NCBI GenBank assembly: GCA_027886175.1
Contig: JAJNNQ010000137.1
Location: 3,786,001 to 3,850,000, forward strand
DNA from: Phylloscopus collybita
Lineage: Eukaryota > Chordata > Aves > Passeriformes > Phylloscopidae
Direction: 5' to 3'
Length of the DNA: 64,000 nt
The notes beneath the pieces were generated by a model. The model had not been told where the DNA came from. It was given only the letters and a program-made list of their open reading frames with translations, and did not search any database. Within the stretch, counting starts at the first letter, position 1. Each line of letters opens with the position of its first letter. This document shows positions 47,300-58,442 of this stretch, piece after piece. The position numbers were made by a program, and so were the translations under genes.

Positions 47300-47451
47300 A
47301 ACTGTTTTATCCCCATTTTACACAGGGGGAAAAGGAGGCAGAGAGAAAGATTAGGGGACTTGCCCAAGGTCACACAGGAAACCTGTGGTAGAACCAGGAT
47401 ATGAACATAGATTTCCTGAGCCTCCATTTGCTGCATTAACCACAAGCCCTT
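47300..47451 (-). mobile_element. MIR SINE relic
   Basis: CTGTTTTATCCCCATTTTAC, GGGACTTGCCCAAGGTCACA, CAGGAAACCTGTGGTAGAAC, CAGGATATGAACATAGATTT and GCATTAACCACAAGCCC match the reverse complement of MIR from the CCCATTTTACAG block through the core to the 5' part. It is the best preserved of the five MIR-like copies in the window. Confidence 0.9.
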
Positions 47452-50400
47452 CCTTCCTCCCTTGTTTGGGAGAAATGACAAGGTTTCTTTAATATGAGAG
47501 GTGCCCTGCAAGGACTCAGCCTCAAGGTTCTTAATTTCATGTGGAGAAGATGCTCTAGACAAGAGACATCCTTGCTCTGAAGAACATCCCTGCAAAGTAT
47601 TTGTGTGTTTGTACCAGAGGAAACCAGTCACCCATACAGGTATCTTCCCCTTTCTCCTTGGCACAGGATTTTGTTGGTGCAGGAAGGCTGCACTGGAGTT
47701 CCAGGAATGTGGAGTTTGGTCATCAGGGGCATTTCTGTGAAAACCACAGGCATGGGAGGTGTTTTTTTACCTTTACTCCCACATGTGGATAGCTACATTG
47801 TGGAGCTTAGCAGATCAGATCACCTGATGGTCAGTTCAGGGCAGGGCCATAGGTTATTTTGGGTTCAGTTAGATAAACCACACAAGGTGAAGCTGCCTTT
47901 GTCTCTGTTGGATCTAATGCCAGCTCTGGGACATGGAAAAAAAATCTTAACTTCTAAGTTCATAGAAAAATTTTCTTCCAGGTGTCAGTGGAAAACATGC
48001 AGCATGGGCAGCAGGAACTAAAACAATGCTGACCTTGTGTGTCAGTGGTTAGGAATGTCAGTCCAGCATAAAACCCCTCTGCTCCATCAGAGACATGCTG
48101 AGGAAAAACAGGACAGAGATAATATACCACCAGGTCTACAGAATTTTGTGAGATCCAAATCTCCTTTTAGGTGATGTTGCTTTCTCACTTTCCAAAGGAG
48201 AGATTATTCTCCCCTGGAATTCACTGCCACTGCTGCATAGCAGTGGAGAGGTAAGCAGCAGCTTGAATTTCTTCTCTCTGCTTGTGCAACCAAACCACCA
48301 TTCACAAGAGGGATTTTTTCAAACCATGCACATATAATGCAAAAGGAATTATGTTGTCAGTGGCATCACCTTTGATAACAAAGGACAATACAGTAATAAT
48401 ATGGTATTTTCTCGTGCAGGTTGCATGAAAAGGACACTCCCAAGTAAGTTTTTGTGGTTATTTTTTGTGGCAACCTACTGCTCTCCTATCATGTTGCCCT
48501 GACATCAACAAAGGGATCAGAGAGGGCCCACATGTCTTTTATTCTCAGGCATGTTGGTAACTGGCACCATCTCACCTCTGAATTCATCTTGGTGAGGGCC
48601 CAGCTGCACTTCTTGGACTATTTTTGTGCTGAGCACAGGCTCTATCTGCTCATGGGGAAAACAGAAACTTCCCCATCTCACCACAATATCATCACTCCCT
48701 ATCTATCCCTGTGCTAAACCAATGGGAGTGCACTTGGTAACCATCCACAGGGATTTTCCTGCAGGAGAAATATGGTCTGCAGAAGGCTGCAGATCCCCAG
48801 CAAGGCCTGGTGTGAGATGCTATCACTCAGCACAACCCCAGGCACCAGTGGCAGAAGGAGGCCAGCAGGGGTAGGCTAAAGGGTGACCTGAAAGAGCCTT
48901 TGTTACACTGATCTGCCATTATCTGCTCTGGGAAAGGTGTTTTTATCTGGAATATCGAGGCTAGTTTTCCTGCTTGGTTTAACAACAGCCTCCTGAAATG
49001 TTCTCACCAGCTTAACACGGACTGAGCAAGAGCAAGCAAGGATTGTTGATGGTGCTTAAATTCATTTAGAGGATGAGAGGAATATTGGACATCCTGGTAA
49101 AAAATTAATCTCAAGGTCTTTGGCACCATACTGAGCATTATTTCAGTGTTTTGCCTATAGTTACCTGTCTCTCAAAGGCACACCCCATTGTTGCAATTTT
49201 TATTAAGCTAACAAAGATGAATCTAGATAGAAAGAAAAAAAAAATTTTGAAAGTGTATCCTTCTCCAGCCAGATATTTGTCTTCCTTTAGTCAAATGCAG
49301 CCTTATTCCTCTCTATCGCTTTTTTCTTTTTCTTTTGTATAGTTTCCACTATTTTTTTTTCTCAGAAAACCATTTAAATTATTTCTTAAGGATTTGTATG
49401 TATTTTCAATTTATTTAACTTGAAAGTTTGTGGCGAATTAATATTCTTCAGGTCAAATCCTTATGATTTGGAACTCTTAAAAGTGAGTACATAGAACTAA
49501 ATAGATTGCTAAAAATTATAATGAAAAATTATGATAGCCTTACCCCTTTGTTATTCACAATATCACACTGAGTTGCATCTCAGTTCTTTGACTTCAGCTA
49601 AATATTGGTGTCTTCAATGGGACATCCCTGTGGATTTAAATGTTAGTAACATGTGTAAGCATAGTAGACATCTCATTCTTATCAACAACATATTTTCAGA
49701 GAGCTGACAATGTGTCAAAACACTTGCTGAGTCCCCAAAGTTTATTCCATTTCCATATAGATGTTCATGTAAATTCCCACAAACTCACATGCACTGAAAA
49801 CCCAACAGAAATCATCTGAAACTACTGCATTCCTCCTCTTCCTCAAAACCTTTGACAGCAAGTCAGATTCTGCCTTTTGAAAGGAACAGCTATTTTTATT
49901 CCTGTTGCAAAAGGTTTCCCAAACTCCACCTGCATTGTTATGTCTCTCAAATGCATTACATCACACGACTCTCCTGAAAGGTGTCCAAGCTCTGCATTAA
50001 AACGCTTGTGGGAAAAGATGAAAAAATAAATGGTTCATGTTAAATGGTATTTTGAAAAGGGAATGAAATGTATTGCACTGATATGGAAAGGTAGGGTAGT
50101 AATGAATGCTTTGGGTTTGAATTAAGTGTTATGCTCTCCCTCATTAAGCTCCATTCTGAAGCTATGCAGGCTTACGTGTATCTTCTCCCTCTTTCCTCCT
50201 TTTCCACTGAGTATAACAGAAGAGTGGTGGAGTATGAACCCTCTGAACATCATGCCACGAAAAATGTAACCAAAGCAGGTGGGTTTACTTTAAATTAGGA
50301 GAGAATCTGATCTGCCCATATTTCAAATACCAGCTTAGAAAACTCTGGCAAACAGCAGACCCAGCCTGTTGCTCACAGCTTGGTGTGACCAGCAGTATGT

Positions 50401-53400
50401 GCCTCAGAAAGCCTTTGCTGTTCCAGCTCAGGTTGAGGGCAAGAACAGTGTTTAATGTTTCCCACAGCACATTCTTGCTGAGTGTGGTGGAATTTGGCCA
50501 GTAGCTTTTGGAGGCTATTGATATTAAAGGTCTTTATAATGAGACTTTTGTTCTAAGAAGGTTTATCCACACTGTGCTGTTATGGTGTTCCCATGGGTCC
50601 CACAAAGCCAAATATTCTGACTGGTGTGGTCTTGGGATACTCTGAGGACACCATGGGATATGGTCTTGCTTGAATGAAGGGAAATTTAGGGCCACTGGCC
50701 TTTGTAACATCCTCCAGGATCTCTTAATATAATTTTCTGGACAACTCCAAACCTGGAACACTACCTGCCTCAAGCATCCAAAGTCTTTAAAAACATATCC
50801 CACAAAACCATGTGTAGATCTCTCAGCACTCCACAGTTCCCTGCATTTCAAAAGTTTGGAGAGGTACCCAACTTTTCCCCAGAATCAGCCAAGTCCAGAA
50901 GAGCATGGAATGACTGCACATCACATCCCAACCAAACAGATGACAAAAATACTCTGCTGGCCTTCCTTGGGCCAACTCCAGCACTAGGTTCCCAGAGATC
51001 TCATCCTGGGGTGAGATAATAATGTGAGCATTGCAAGCACCTGCTGAGCAGGGATGGTGGCTGAGGGGAGGCTTATGAGCCCCAAAGAGGATTTTGATTC
51101 CCTATTTATAGTTTAGTGTTCTCTTTAAGGGATGCATTGCCTGGCTTTGAGAAAGAAAGCAATGTGGCATTTTATGAGGGGTTCTGTGTTGGCAGTGTGA
51201 TTCACATTTTTAGGGGATCTCTCAGGGGATTCTCTCTTTGCTCTGCCCATTTTCAGGTTTTGACAAGTTTTTGGCAGAATTCAGGCACTTCATTGCTGAG
51301 GCTGGGAAATTCTGACAAAGCTGGCTTGTTGAGAAAGTTGTTTTCCTCTGACAATACCTGTGTCCCAGCAGATGGTTGGATGGCCAGCATAGGTGAGATG
51401 CATAACAAAAGGGTCAAAAGAAATGACATCCCACACTTGTCTACCCTGCTGTTGGTTGTTTGGGAATTCAAAGTAAACAGTAATCATATAATAGAAGGTG
51501 CCATTTAAAGCTTGTGCTATTACAGGTTCATAAATATGCTTTGTTAGCTGCTTCTATTAATTTCTTATTTCCTGATAAATATTAATAAAAGTTTTGGAAA
51601 CTGCAAAACTGCACTCACATAATCCAAATTCACAGTATTCAGAATGCTTCCTGCAGCTTATTTCATCTTAAACAGTGGCTTCAAAGGAATATTTTTTTAT
51701 CCTAACATAGTTGTCCCTCATTGCCTTTTAGATGTCCTTGCATCTTTGCCATGACAATAGAGGGAGTGTTGATAATTATCTTGCACTGGATACCTAAAAT
51801 GTAAATAGCTGAAAATATACTCTTATTTTCATCCTTAATTTAAGTACGATAAGTTTGAAGAAGGAAATCTAAGCCCTTACAAACACTGCTTGTTGGAAAG
51901 CATCCCCCAGTTTGGCCTCTACACAGTTACCCTGCCTGGTTTCCATTGCATCTCTGGATGCTCTAGTTCTCCCCAAAACACCTTTTAAGAGAGTTTCTTC
52001 ACTTGTTCCTCTCATCACTGCAAGCCCTTCCTTGCCTCATCCCTTCCTCTGGGGTAGTTCAAGTTTATCTGTAACTCTAAGGCTCTAGCAAATACTGCTC
52101 ACAAAGATGTATTTTCTCATCTCTTTATTTTGTGTTCTTTAGCTTGGTGCTGTACTGTACTGCATGGATTGGACCCTCCTTTAAATACCACTGGTGCTCT
52201 TCGTAAAAAGATCAGGCTGAGGATGAGGACAACTGCATTGCAGTCTCAGCAGCCTCCTCCCCTTCCTGGGCCATGATGACCTGGTTGTCCTCAGGAGAAT
52301 GAGAAGGAGACTGAATTTTATAAAACATCAGAATAATGTTGCAAAGGCTCAGGTAAACAGATTTTCATACTGTGTGGTTGTGCCTGTCAGCAATGAGTGA
52401 TACACCAAATACAATGGAAGTTATGTGAAGATGCTGGAGATTTCAGCCTTCTTACATCTTCAGCTCAGGCATTCAGAGGCAATTATCACAGCAGAAATTT
52501 GGTCATATTGGAAAAGACTGAGCACTGTTTGCAGAAACTGAAAGGATTTACTTAGTTTTGTTCTATTTCTATATTTAAGATAATTCGCCATCTCAGAGCT
52601 GTTTCCCAACATAGCAACTGAGAACTCATGTGGTACCTGGGAAGGTCAAAAAGATGAACATTTTAAAAAAACCAGACAACAGTTTCCTCTTATTTTATCT
52701 TGTGAATGCACTTGCAGTTTGCTAAAAAAACAAAGCAAGACATTTCATGTATTCTGTTCCTTAACTGAATGATAGACCAGAGCCTCAGCTGGTGTGATTC
52801 TCTATCCTGCCCTTGCAATCAATTTAGTGCCATGGGAAATTCACTTCCAAACCCCATTTTTCATGGTGAACACAGAAACTTTTCATGTAGTTCCTCTCAA
52901 GGCTTCTGCCACTGCTGCTGGTGTCATCCCACTGCTAGAGATCCTTCTGCCCAGGAGCCTTCCAGAGCCCTGCCAGGAATTTCAGTATGAATGGGAACCA
53001 CTTTGCTGCCCATGTATCATCAAAAAAATTCTGCCATGCCAGGATCAGACCGGTCTTGGACTTGACAACCCACTTGACAGGCATGCAGATAATAATTCTT
53101 TTTTTTTCACTGACTTATAGTGGATTCACGATAACCCAGCTGAGACAAGTATATCTATTTTTAAGAGACTTTACTCACTTTTGAAGGAAATTTACATGGT
53201 TACCTGGGGCAACATATTGAAAATTTTTCAATGATTATTTTGTTCTTGAATGTACACATTTCCTTTAAGAGGATATATGCCTAAACCACAGTGCATGGAC
53301 ATGAGTCAATAAAGGAAGCAATTCTTGTAAGCTTGTGTGCTTCTAAACAGTTTCTTAAAAACAGACTGTGGCAGCAGAATTGCATGGCAAGTTACTGTCA

Positions 53401-53507
53401 TCTGAAAACATGAGCTGCTATAAAATGCTGGTCTGTAATTTTGGATCAGTGAGGACAGTGGCAAAGAAAGCCTAAATGAACTGTGTCAGGACTTGAATTT
53501 ATAGATC
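47452..53507. other. 6 kb of unique sequence, no gene recognised
   Basis: The largest stretch without a mobile element. Frames up to 138 codons (47605-48021, plus) are non-descript. Long AT-rich parts (49190-49560, 51480-51860) and a CT-rich part (51890-52050) are seen. No RNA gene, exon with paired splice sites, or CpG island was found. Confidence 0.45.
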
Positions 53508-53735
53508 CATAGAATCATTTCAGTTGGAAAAGATCTCCAAGGTCATTTAGTCCAACCATTAACCCAGAACTGCCAGGTGCCCAATCCTAAATCATGTCCC
53601 TAAGCAACCCATCTTCACATTTTGTGAACAGTTCCAGTCATGGTGATTCTACCACATCCCTGGTCGTTCTCTTCCAATGCTTGATCACCCTTTCAGTGAA
53701 GAAATTTTTCCTACTGCCCAATCTGAACCTGCATG
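53508..53735 (-). mobile_element. CR1 LINE, 3' fragment
   Basis: ATAGAATCATTTCAGTTGGA, AAAGATCTCCAAGGTCATTT, AGTCCAACCATTAACCCAGA, TGGTGATTCTACCACATCCC, CAGTGAAGAAATTTTTCCTA. It belongs to the CCATTAACCC subfamily and is about 228 bp long. The ORF2 end is decayed. Confidence 0.95.
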
Positions 53736-55065
53736 TATCTATACAAATATCGCTCAGCTTGCAATTTTAAGTAAAAATAAAAATAGAATCAGTCACCCTT
53801 ATTTTTAAGATCTCAAGTTTCAAATGAAAGTCAAAGGTTTGTTTGGCTCTTTGCAGTCTGAACACCTGTGTAATAGTAAGAAAGGGAGGGAGGGGGTGAG
53901 AAAAACCTCACAATTTTTTTTTCTCTCCTGTTTTTTTGCAACTCTGTATTTTTCTGCATGTCTTCAGGCAGCTTGACTGTCACAAGGTTTTTTTTTTTTT
54001 ACACCATCCAGTCTGGCAGACAACTTAAGGAAAATGCACATTTTGGCATCAAAACAGAATTCCAGGGTGACTTAAAAAGTTGTGTGATGGCTGATTTTTG
54101 CCCTGTGTCAGCACTATGTGATGCATTGGCCTCGCATATATTTTATATCACATACATTTTTATATTTCGTGTCAACATGAAATGGAAAAATTAAAAAAAA
54201 AAAAGAAAAAATTGGGGGAAAAAAATAGCTGAAGTCTCAAATAATGCCCCCAAGGGCATGTTCTGCAGGCTGATGCAGGGCAGAGCAATCTGAGCTACGC
54301 CTGGGCACGGTGAGCGGAAAGCAGAGCAGCTGCACTGTGTTTTACCCCTTTGAAACTTCTGACAGGAAACAGCCCTGATGTGGGGCCAGGAACTGTCCCT
54401 CAAATGCTGGAAGGCTCTCAGCCTTCTCAGCATTTAGCATTTTGCAGGAGAAACTCACAACTCCTCTGGTGCTTACAGAGAGTCCACGCTGCTGCAGCCT
54501 CTGCAGCTCCAGATTTTCCTGTGTCAGCTTCCCCAGTGCTGGCCAGGGGAGATGGTCACAGCTTCTGCTCAGCCTCCCCACCTCCTAGGGTGGGTTTCCA
54601 GCTCAGCCAGCAAAGCAGCTCAGCACTAGGCCAGTCTTCCTCCTGATACACTTTGAGGACTTTAAAGTAGTGCAGCAGATGGAGTGCAGGAACCCCTTTG
54701 CCACTCACAGCAGCAATATTGTATTAATAACGCCAAGTCACTGCCCACAGACAGGAAAACACATCACAGCACACATCAGGCGAGATATGAAACTCAGGAC
54801 AGCAAACTCAGGAAAGCAAAACTCAGCATCCCAAAGGTCAATATAGGGCCTGCTGAAGCTTGATTTTACACGAGCATAAACCTTGCTGCATGCAAACACA
54901 TGTATGCAGATACCCCTACATGCACAGTACACGTAAAAAAACCCCCTTTCCTTTTCAAACTTCCTTTTGCTTTTTCTTTTTTGTTCTTACTTTTTTGATA
55001 GGCATGTTGTGGAAAATGTGTGTCTCTGCGGGTCTGGCGGCAGGCAAACGTTTATGTGGGTGATT

Positions 55066-55096
55066 AAAAAAAAAAAAAACCAAAAAAAAAAAAAAA
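55066..55096. repeat. A-rich homopolymer pair
   Basis: Two A runs of about 14 and 15 bases separated by CC/C, followed by GGAGAAGG. Confidence 0.92.
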
Positions 55097-55137
55097 GGAG
55101 AAGGTGTAAGGCACATATTCAGAGAGCTAGAAAGTCG

Positions 55138-55149
55138 CACACACACACA
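55138..55149. repeat. Short (CA)n
   Basis: GCACACACACACACAG, about six units, 5 bp before the TATA/MEF2-like motif. Confidence 0.8.
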
Positions 55150-55154
55150 GGCTT

Positions 55155-55430
55155 CTATTTATAGCGCCTCAGTGGCGAAGGAGAGAAAAAGAACGGCAGC
55201 TTCTATCTGCAGCTTGTAACTGAAGTTTGAGGGCAGCACTTGGGGTCTCTTTGTAGCTACAACTGGCAGCAGAAAGTGATGAGTTAGCTGTTTCCTTTGC
55301 GACCCTCTCGGGCAGGTGAAGGAGCCAACAACCGCTGCGCCGCTGGGGCGGAACGAGCTGCCGCTGCCGCCGTGCCTGGAAATGCTCAAGCACCCCAGGG
55401 AGCCCAGGCCAGAATGCAGAAATAGCCAAT
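55155..55430 (-). promoter_or_regulatory. Candidate promoter or enhancer (TATA/MEF2, GC box, CCAAT)
   Basis: On the minus strand CTATAAATAG (plus 55155-55164) is a good TATA box, and its plus-strand form CTATTTATAG is a perfect MEF2 site (YTAWWWWTAR). Upstream on the minus strand are a GC box (plus GGGGCGG, 55345-55351) and an inverted CCAAT box (plus CCAAT, 55426-55430). The 55310-55380 stretch is locally GC- and CpG-rich (CCGCTGCGCCGCTGGGGCGG). A 128-codon minus frame (55169-55555) spans the patch but has no recognisable domain. No transcript evidence is available from sequence alone. Confidence 0.35.
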
Positions 55431-55541
55431 TTTCTCTGAGCAGCGTGGCCAGGCTCTGTCTCCCAGCCTCTCTCAGGGTCTCTGCCTGCCCAAGATTGGA
55501 GTAGTCTTTGCCCTTTGCCCTCTAGAAAGCCCCAAGCTGAC

Positions 55542-56116
55542 TGCAGAAACAACACGAAGTCTTCAGATATTCTTTTTCAAAGTTGTTTCTGTTATTTATT
55601 TTATCTTATCGCAGCCCTTTTTCCTTGAGCTCTGCCAAAGTCTGAACAGCACGAGCCACAGGTGACGACTCCCCCTCTGACCAAGGCTCGTCATCTTTTA
55701 TACAAATAATTGCGTGTACATTATTTACAGTTGCAAACCAATATCTATACTCTACACTAAACAAGTGTTTTCTACACTAACCCAATCCCTCTAAAGCTAC
55801 TTAGTGTCTCATCATCACTGCACAAGATGGAGACGAAAAAAAGAAGATCCCAGAGCACCACCCAAAATCCTCTATCTTGTCTCTAGTCATTCCTATTCTA
55901 GAACCCCAAATGTGAAAATAATACTACTTTTTAGCACCCTTGAACGCTTGTAGTTCCTCTCTTAATGTTAGCAACTTTTCCTATGAACTATAGTCAAAAC
56001 CCTTGCCTGTCTGGGGTCTGTGCCAGGGTCTGCAAACCCCCTGTACAAATCCCAGACCCCCCTGTACAGGTTTTTGTTCATCCAGGGTATCCAAAGGAAT
56101 GCCCTGGACTCCAACA
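55542..56116 (-). mobile_element. LTR of an endogenous retrovirus, ends approximate
   Basis: On the minus strand a TATA box TATAAAAG (plus 55695-55702) is followed about 95 bases later by AATAAA (plus TTTATT, 55595-55600), the U3-R layout of a retroviral LTR. The right boundary is placed at CCAACA (minus TGTTGG) and the left at TGCAGAAAC, but I could not find a matching target-site duplication, so both ends are provisional. The sequence resembles an LTR I recall from songbird genomes. No second LTR, primer-binding site or internal gene is seen nearby, so it is solo or truncated. Confidence 0.7.
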
Positions 56117-56485
56117 CCAGACCAGGTGAAGAATTCGTGGTCCAGGCGCAGTGTGGATGTTTTAATTTCTTTCCAGTTGCACCTGTTGGAAAGGGAAAAA
56201 ATACAGATAAGGGTTCTAGTAGACAGAGCTGAGGTCATGGTTCAAACTCTCTGATGATTTCTTATGCAAGTAATAGAATGACAGCAGTCCTGCTCTTGCC
56301 TTTTTGTTCAATGGAGCTCTTTTAAAATGGGATTTACTAGATGTGTTCTTACTGATATGAGCCCATTGCTGCAGAGTATAAATGGGTTGGCTTATGTGGA
56401 GAGTACAGTGAGCCTGGGAGCTTGGTGGTGAGGTATTAAAAATGTGGTTTTCAGCTGCTCTGCTTAAACTGGGGCAGTGGCTTTA
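56117..56485. other. Unique or LTR-flanking sequence, nothing recognised
   Basis: Short frames at 55981-56254 cross the LTR edge and are not genes. The sequence GGGTTCTAGTAGACAGAGCTG (56207-56227) was considered as an alternative LTR end but gives no exact duplication. Confidence 0.45.
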
Positions 56486-56711
56486 AATTGAGAGTGATTT
56501 TAGTTTAGACAACAGGAAGAAATTCTGTATTGTGAGAGGGCCTGGCACAAACTGCCCAGAGAAGCTGTGGCTGCCCCATCCCTGGCAGTGTCCAAGGTCA
56601 GGCTGGACAGGGCTTGGAGCAACCTAGGATAATGGAAGCTGTCCCTGCCCATGGGTTGCAACTTGATGATCTTTTATATCCCTTCCAACCCAGGCTATTC
56701 TGTTATTCTCT
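56486..56711 (+). mobile_element. CR1 LINE, 3' end
   Basis: AACAGGAAGAAATTCTGTAT, TGTGAGAGGGCCTGGCACAA, TGCCCAGAGAAGCTGTGGCT, CAAGGTCAGGCTGGACAGGG, GGAGCAACCTAGGATAATGG, TTGATGATCTTTTATATCCC, TTCCAACCCAGGCTATTCTG. The terminus is decayed to TTATTCTCTG and passes directly into a T-rich tract. Confidence 0.95.
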
Positions 56712-56714
56712 GTG

Positions 56715-56750
56715 GTTTTTTTTTTTTTATTTTTTTTTTTTTTTTTTTGT

Positions 56751-56792
<42 letters not shown>

Positions 56793-56800
56793 GTTTTTTT
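56715..56800. repeat. Poly-T and (TTTTG)n tract
   Basis: T runs interrupted by one A, then GTTTTTG/GTTTTG units, about 86 bases, immediately after a CR1 3' end. Confidence 0.95.
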
Positions 56801-58153
56801 CCCTCGAGGGCAGTAGTTCAAATATTTTCCTGCTGGAAGCTGAAATATTCAGTAGGTGAGGAGGCACCTCATCACCCATCTCCTTCCCCATGAAGGCTGC
56901 CCTGTGCAGTCCCCAGTGCTGGCCACTGCTCTGACTTTTACCCTGGTGTAGGACCCTGTCTCCCTCAGCTGCCTATTTCATGATGCCTCTGAATCACACC
57001 ACTCATGTGCAAATCATGGATTGCTCCATTAAGAGGTGGGAAGCATCAATTTTCTGTTTGTTTGGATGGTGGAAGTGGGTTTGGCACCTGGAAAATTACT
57101 GGGCTGGGAGCAGAATATCAAGTTCCTGCCTTAGGTGTAGATCAGTAATGGTAAAAAAGCTACCTTAAAGCAAAAGTCTTTTCTCCCAACTTTTTTTCTT
57201 TAGTTTTATAAAATGCAGAGAATGTAAGCAGACTCATTTTGTGAGCTGGTATTTGTTGCAGCATATGACTTTCTCAGAAGAAAAAAATCTTGAATTATTA
57301 AAGAGCTGGAATAGTCCATTTTCATGTTTTAAAATGAAGTATATTGACATTTTTCTTTAAGAGGCAGTTTTGATTTTCAGTTGGAGTCAATGTACTTTAA
57401 AAAAATAGCCTCTAAAGATTAATAAAAAATATATACATGGATTCATTTTGAAAGAAATCAATATTTTATGAATTAATCTTTGAATTCTGTTGACTCACCA
57501 AAAATTTTACTATTTTTTTTTCTGAGCTGATCTGAATTTTTACCAAACTCTGCATCTTAAAGAGGAAGTGAACTAATAAATCAAATACTTGCACAGCCCC
57601 ACAATAATATTAAGTAGTGAGTTTTGCCTGCTCCTATCTCATCTAGAATCACTGGTGAAGAAATGAATTTTAACTTGTTTTTCATTCTAACGTTTCTTTG
57701 TTTCTTTCATTCAATATTAAAAGTGCCTTGGTTGAGCAAACTGGTCACGTGGTGCACTGTCTGTTCCTTGACTGAAGCAGGGCATATCTCTTGGAGATGA
57801 TCAGCACTGAAGACTTCAGATATCACTCTAACTCTATTTTAAGAAACAGGTATGTTATGTGAGTTCTCCTGTGTTTAATATCATTGCTGAGTTTAGACCA
57901 ATGTGTTTCATTTTGGGGTAATGTCTCAGTGACAGCACTGACTTGACAAACTCTTTTCTCAGACTTGGATCTGGCCTCCTGGTGCAAGTGTGACTTTGAA
58001 GGCATTCACTGTGAAGAAATTCTTGTGTTTTTGTTGATGAATCTTAGTATATTGTATTTTAATAATTTCTGTTCTGTCAGTAAACTACTTTTCTAGGTGC
58101 TGATGGAGAGAGATCCCAGGGAGTGACGAATTCTGATGAGATGGTTTTCTTCA
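56801..58153. other. Unique sequence, AT-rich, no gene recognised
   Basis: 57170-57740 is AT-rich with several TAATTTT and ATTAA cores. No exon or mobile element recognised. Confidence 0.5.
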
Positions 58154-58442
58154 AATCATAAAATCATTTAAGTTGGAAAAGACCTCTAAGAATATAGAGA
58201 TCCAGCCATTAACCCAGTACTGCCAAGTTCAGCACTAAAACTTGTCCCTAAGCACCACATCTACATGTTTTCTGAATATTTCCAACGTTGGTGGCTTCAC
58301 CACTTTGTTGGGCAGCTTGTTCCATTGCTTGATCACCTTTCCAGTGAAGAACTTTTTCTTAATATCCAATCTAAACCTCCCCAGCTTGAGGCTATTTAGT
58401 GTTGCCCTATTGCTCATTACCTGGAAGACCCCACTGATCCCT
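58154..58442 (-). mobile_element. CR1 LINE, 3' fragment with ORF2 tail
   Basis: AATCATAAAATCATTTAAGT, TGGAAAAGACCTCTAAGAAT, CAGCCATTAACCCAGTACTG, CTAAGCACCACATCTACATG, GCTTGTTCCATTGCTTGATC, CCAATCTAAACCTCCCCAGC. CCATTAACCC subfamily, about 290 bp. Confidence 0.96.
58235..58417 (-). pseudogene. CR1 ORF2 C-terminal remnant
   Basis: A 60-codon open stretch retains RFRLDIKKKFF, QWNKLPNKVV and PPTLEIFRKHVDVVL, the conserved end of the CR1 ORF2 protein. It is the most intact ORF2 tail in the window. The rest of ORF2 is missing, so it is non-functional. Confidence 0.88.

Larger units (their letters stand above)
53736..55154. other. Unique sequence, GC-richer in its second half, no gene recognised
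   Basis: T-runs near 53986-54000 and A-runs near 54193-54205. 54240-54660 is GC-richer, with overlapping frames on both strands (54342-54581 minus, 54350-54646 plus) that have no recognisable domain. TAATAACGCCAAG at 54725 resembles part of a songbird tRNA-derived SINE, but the flanks do not match. Confidence 0.45.

Noticed and set aside
54722..54745. TAATAACGCCAAG as a songbird tRNA-derived SINE or tRNA gene
   Set aside because: Neither upstream box A-like sequence nor downstream box B (GGTTCGA) is present.
55169..55555. 128-codon minus frame as a first coding exon
   Set aside because: It spans the GC-rich patch and includes the CCAAT and GC-box positions; no recognisable domain, so open by composition.
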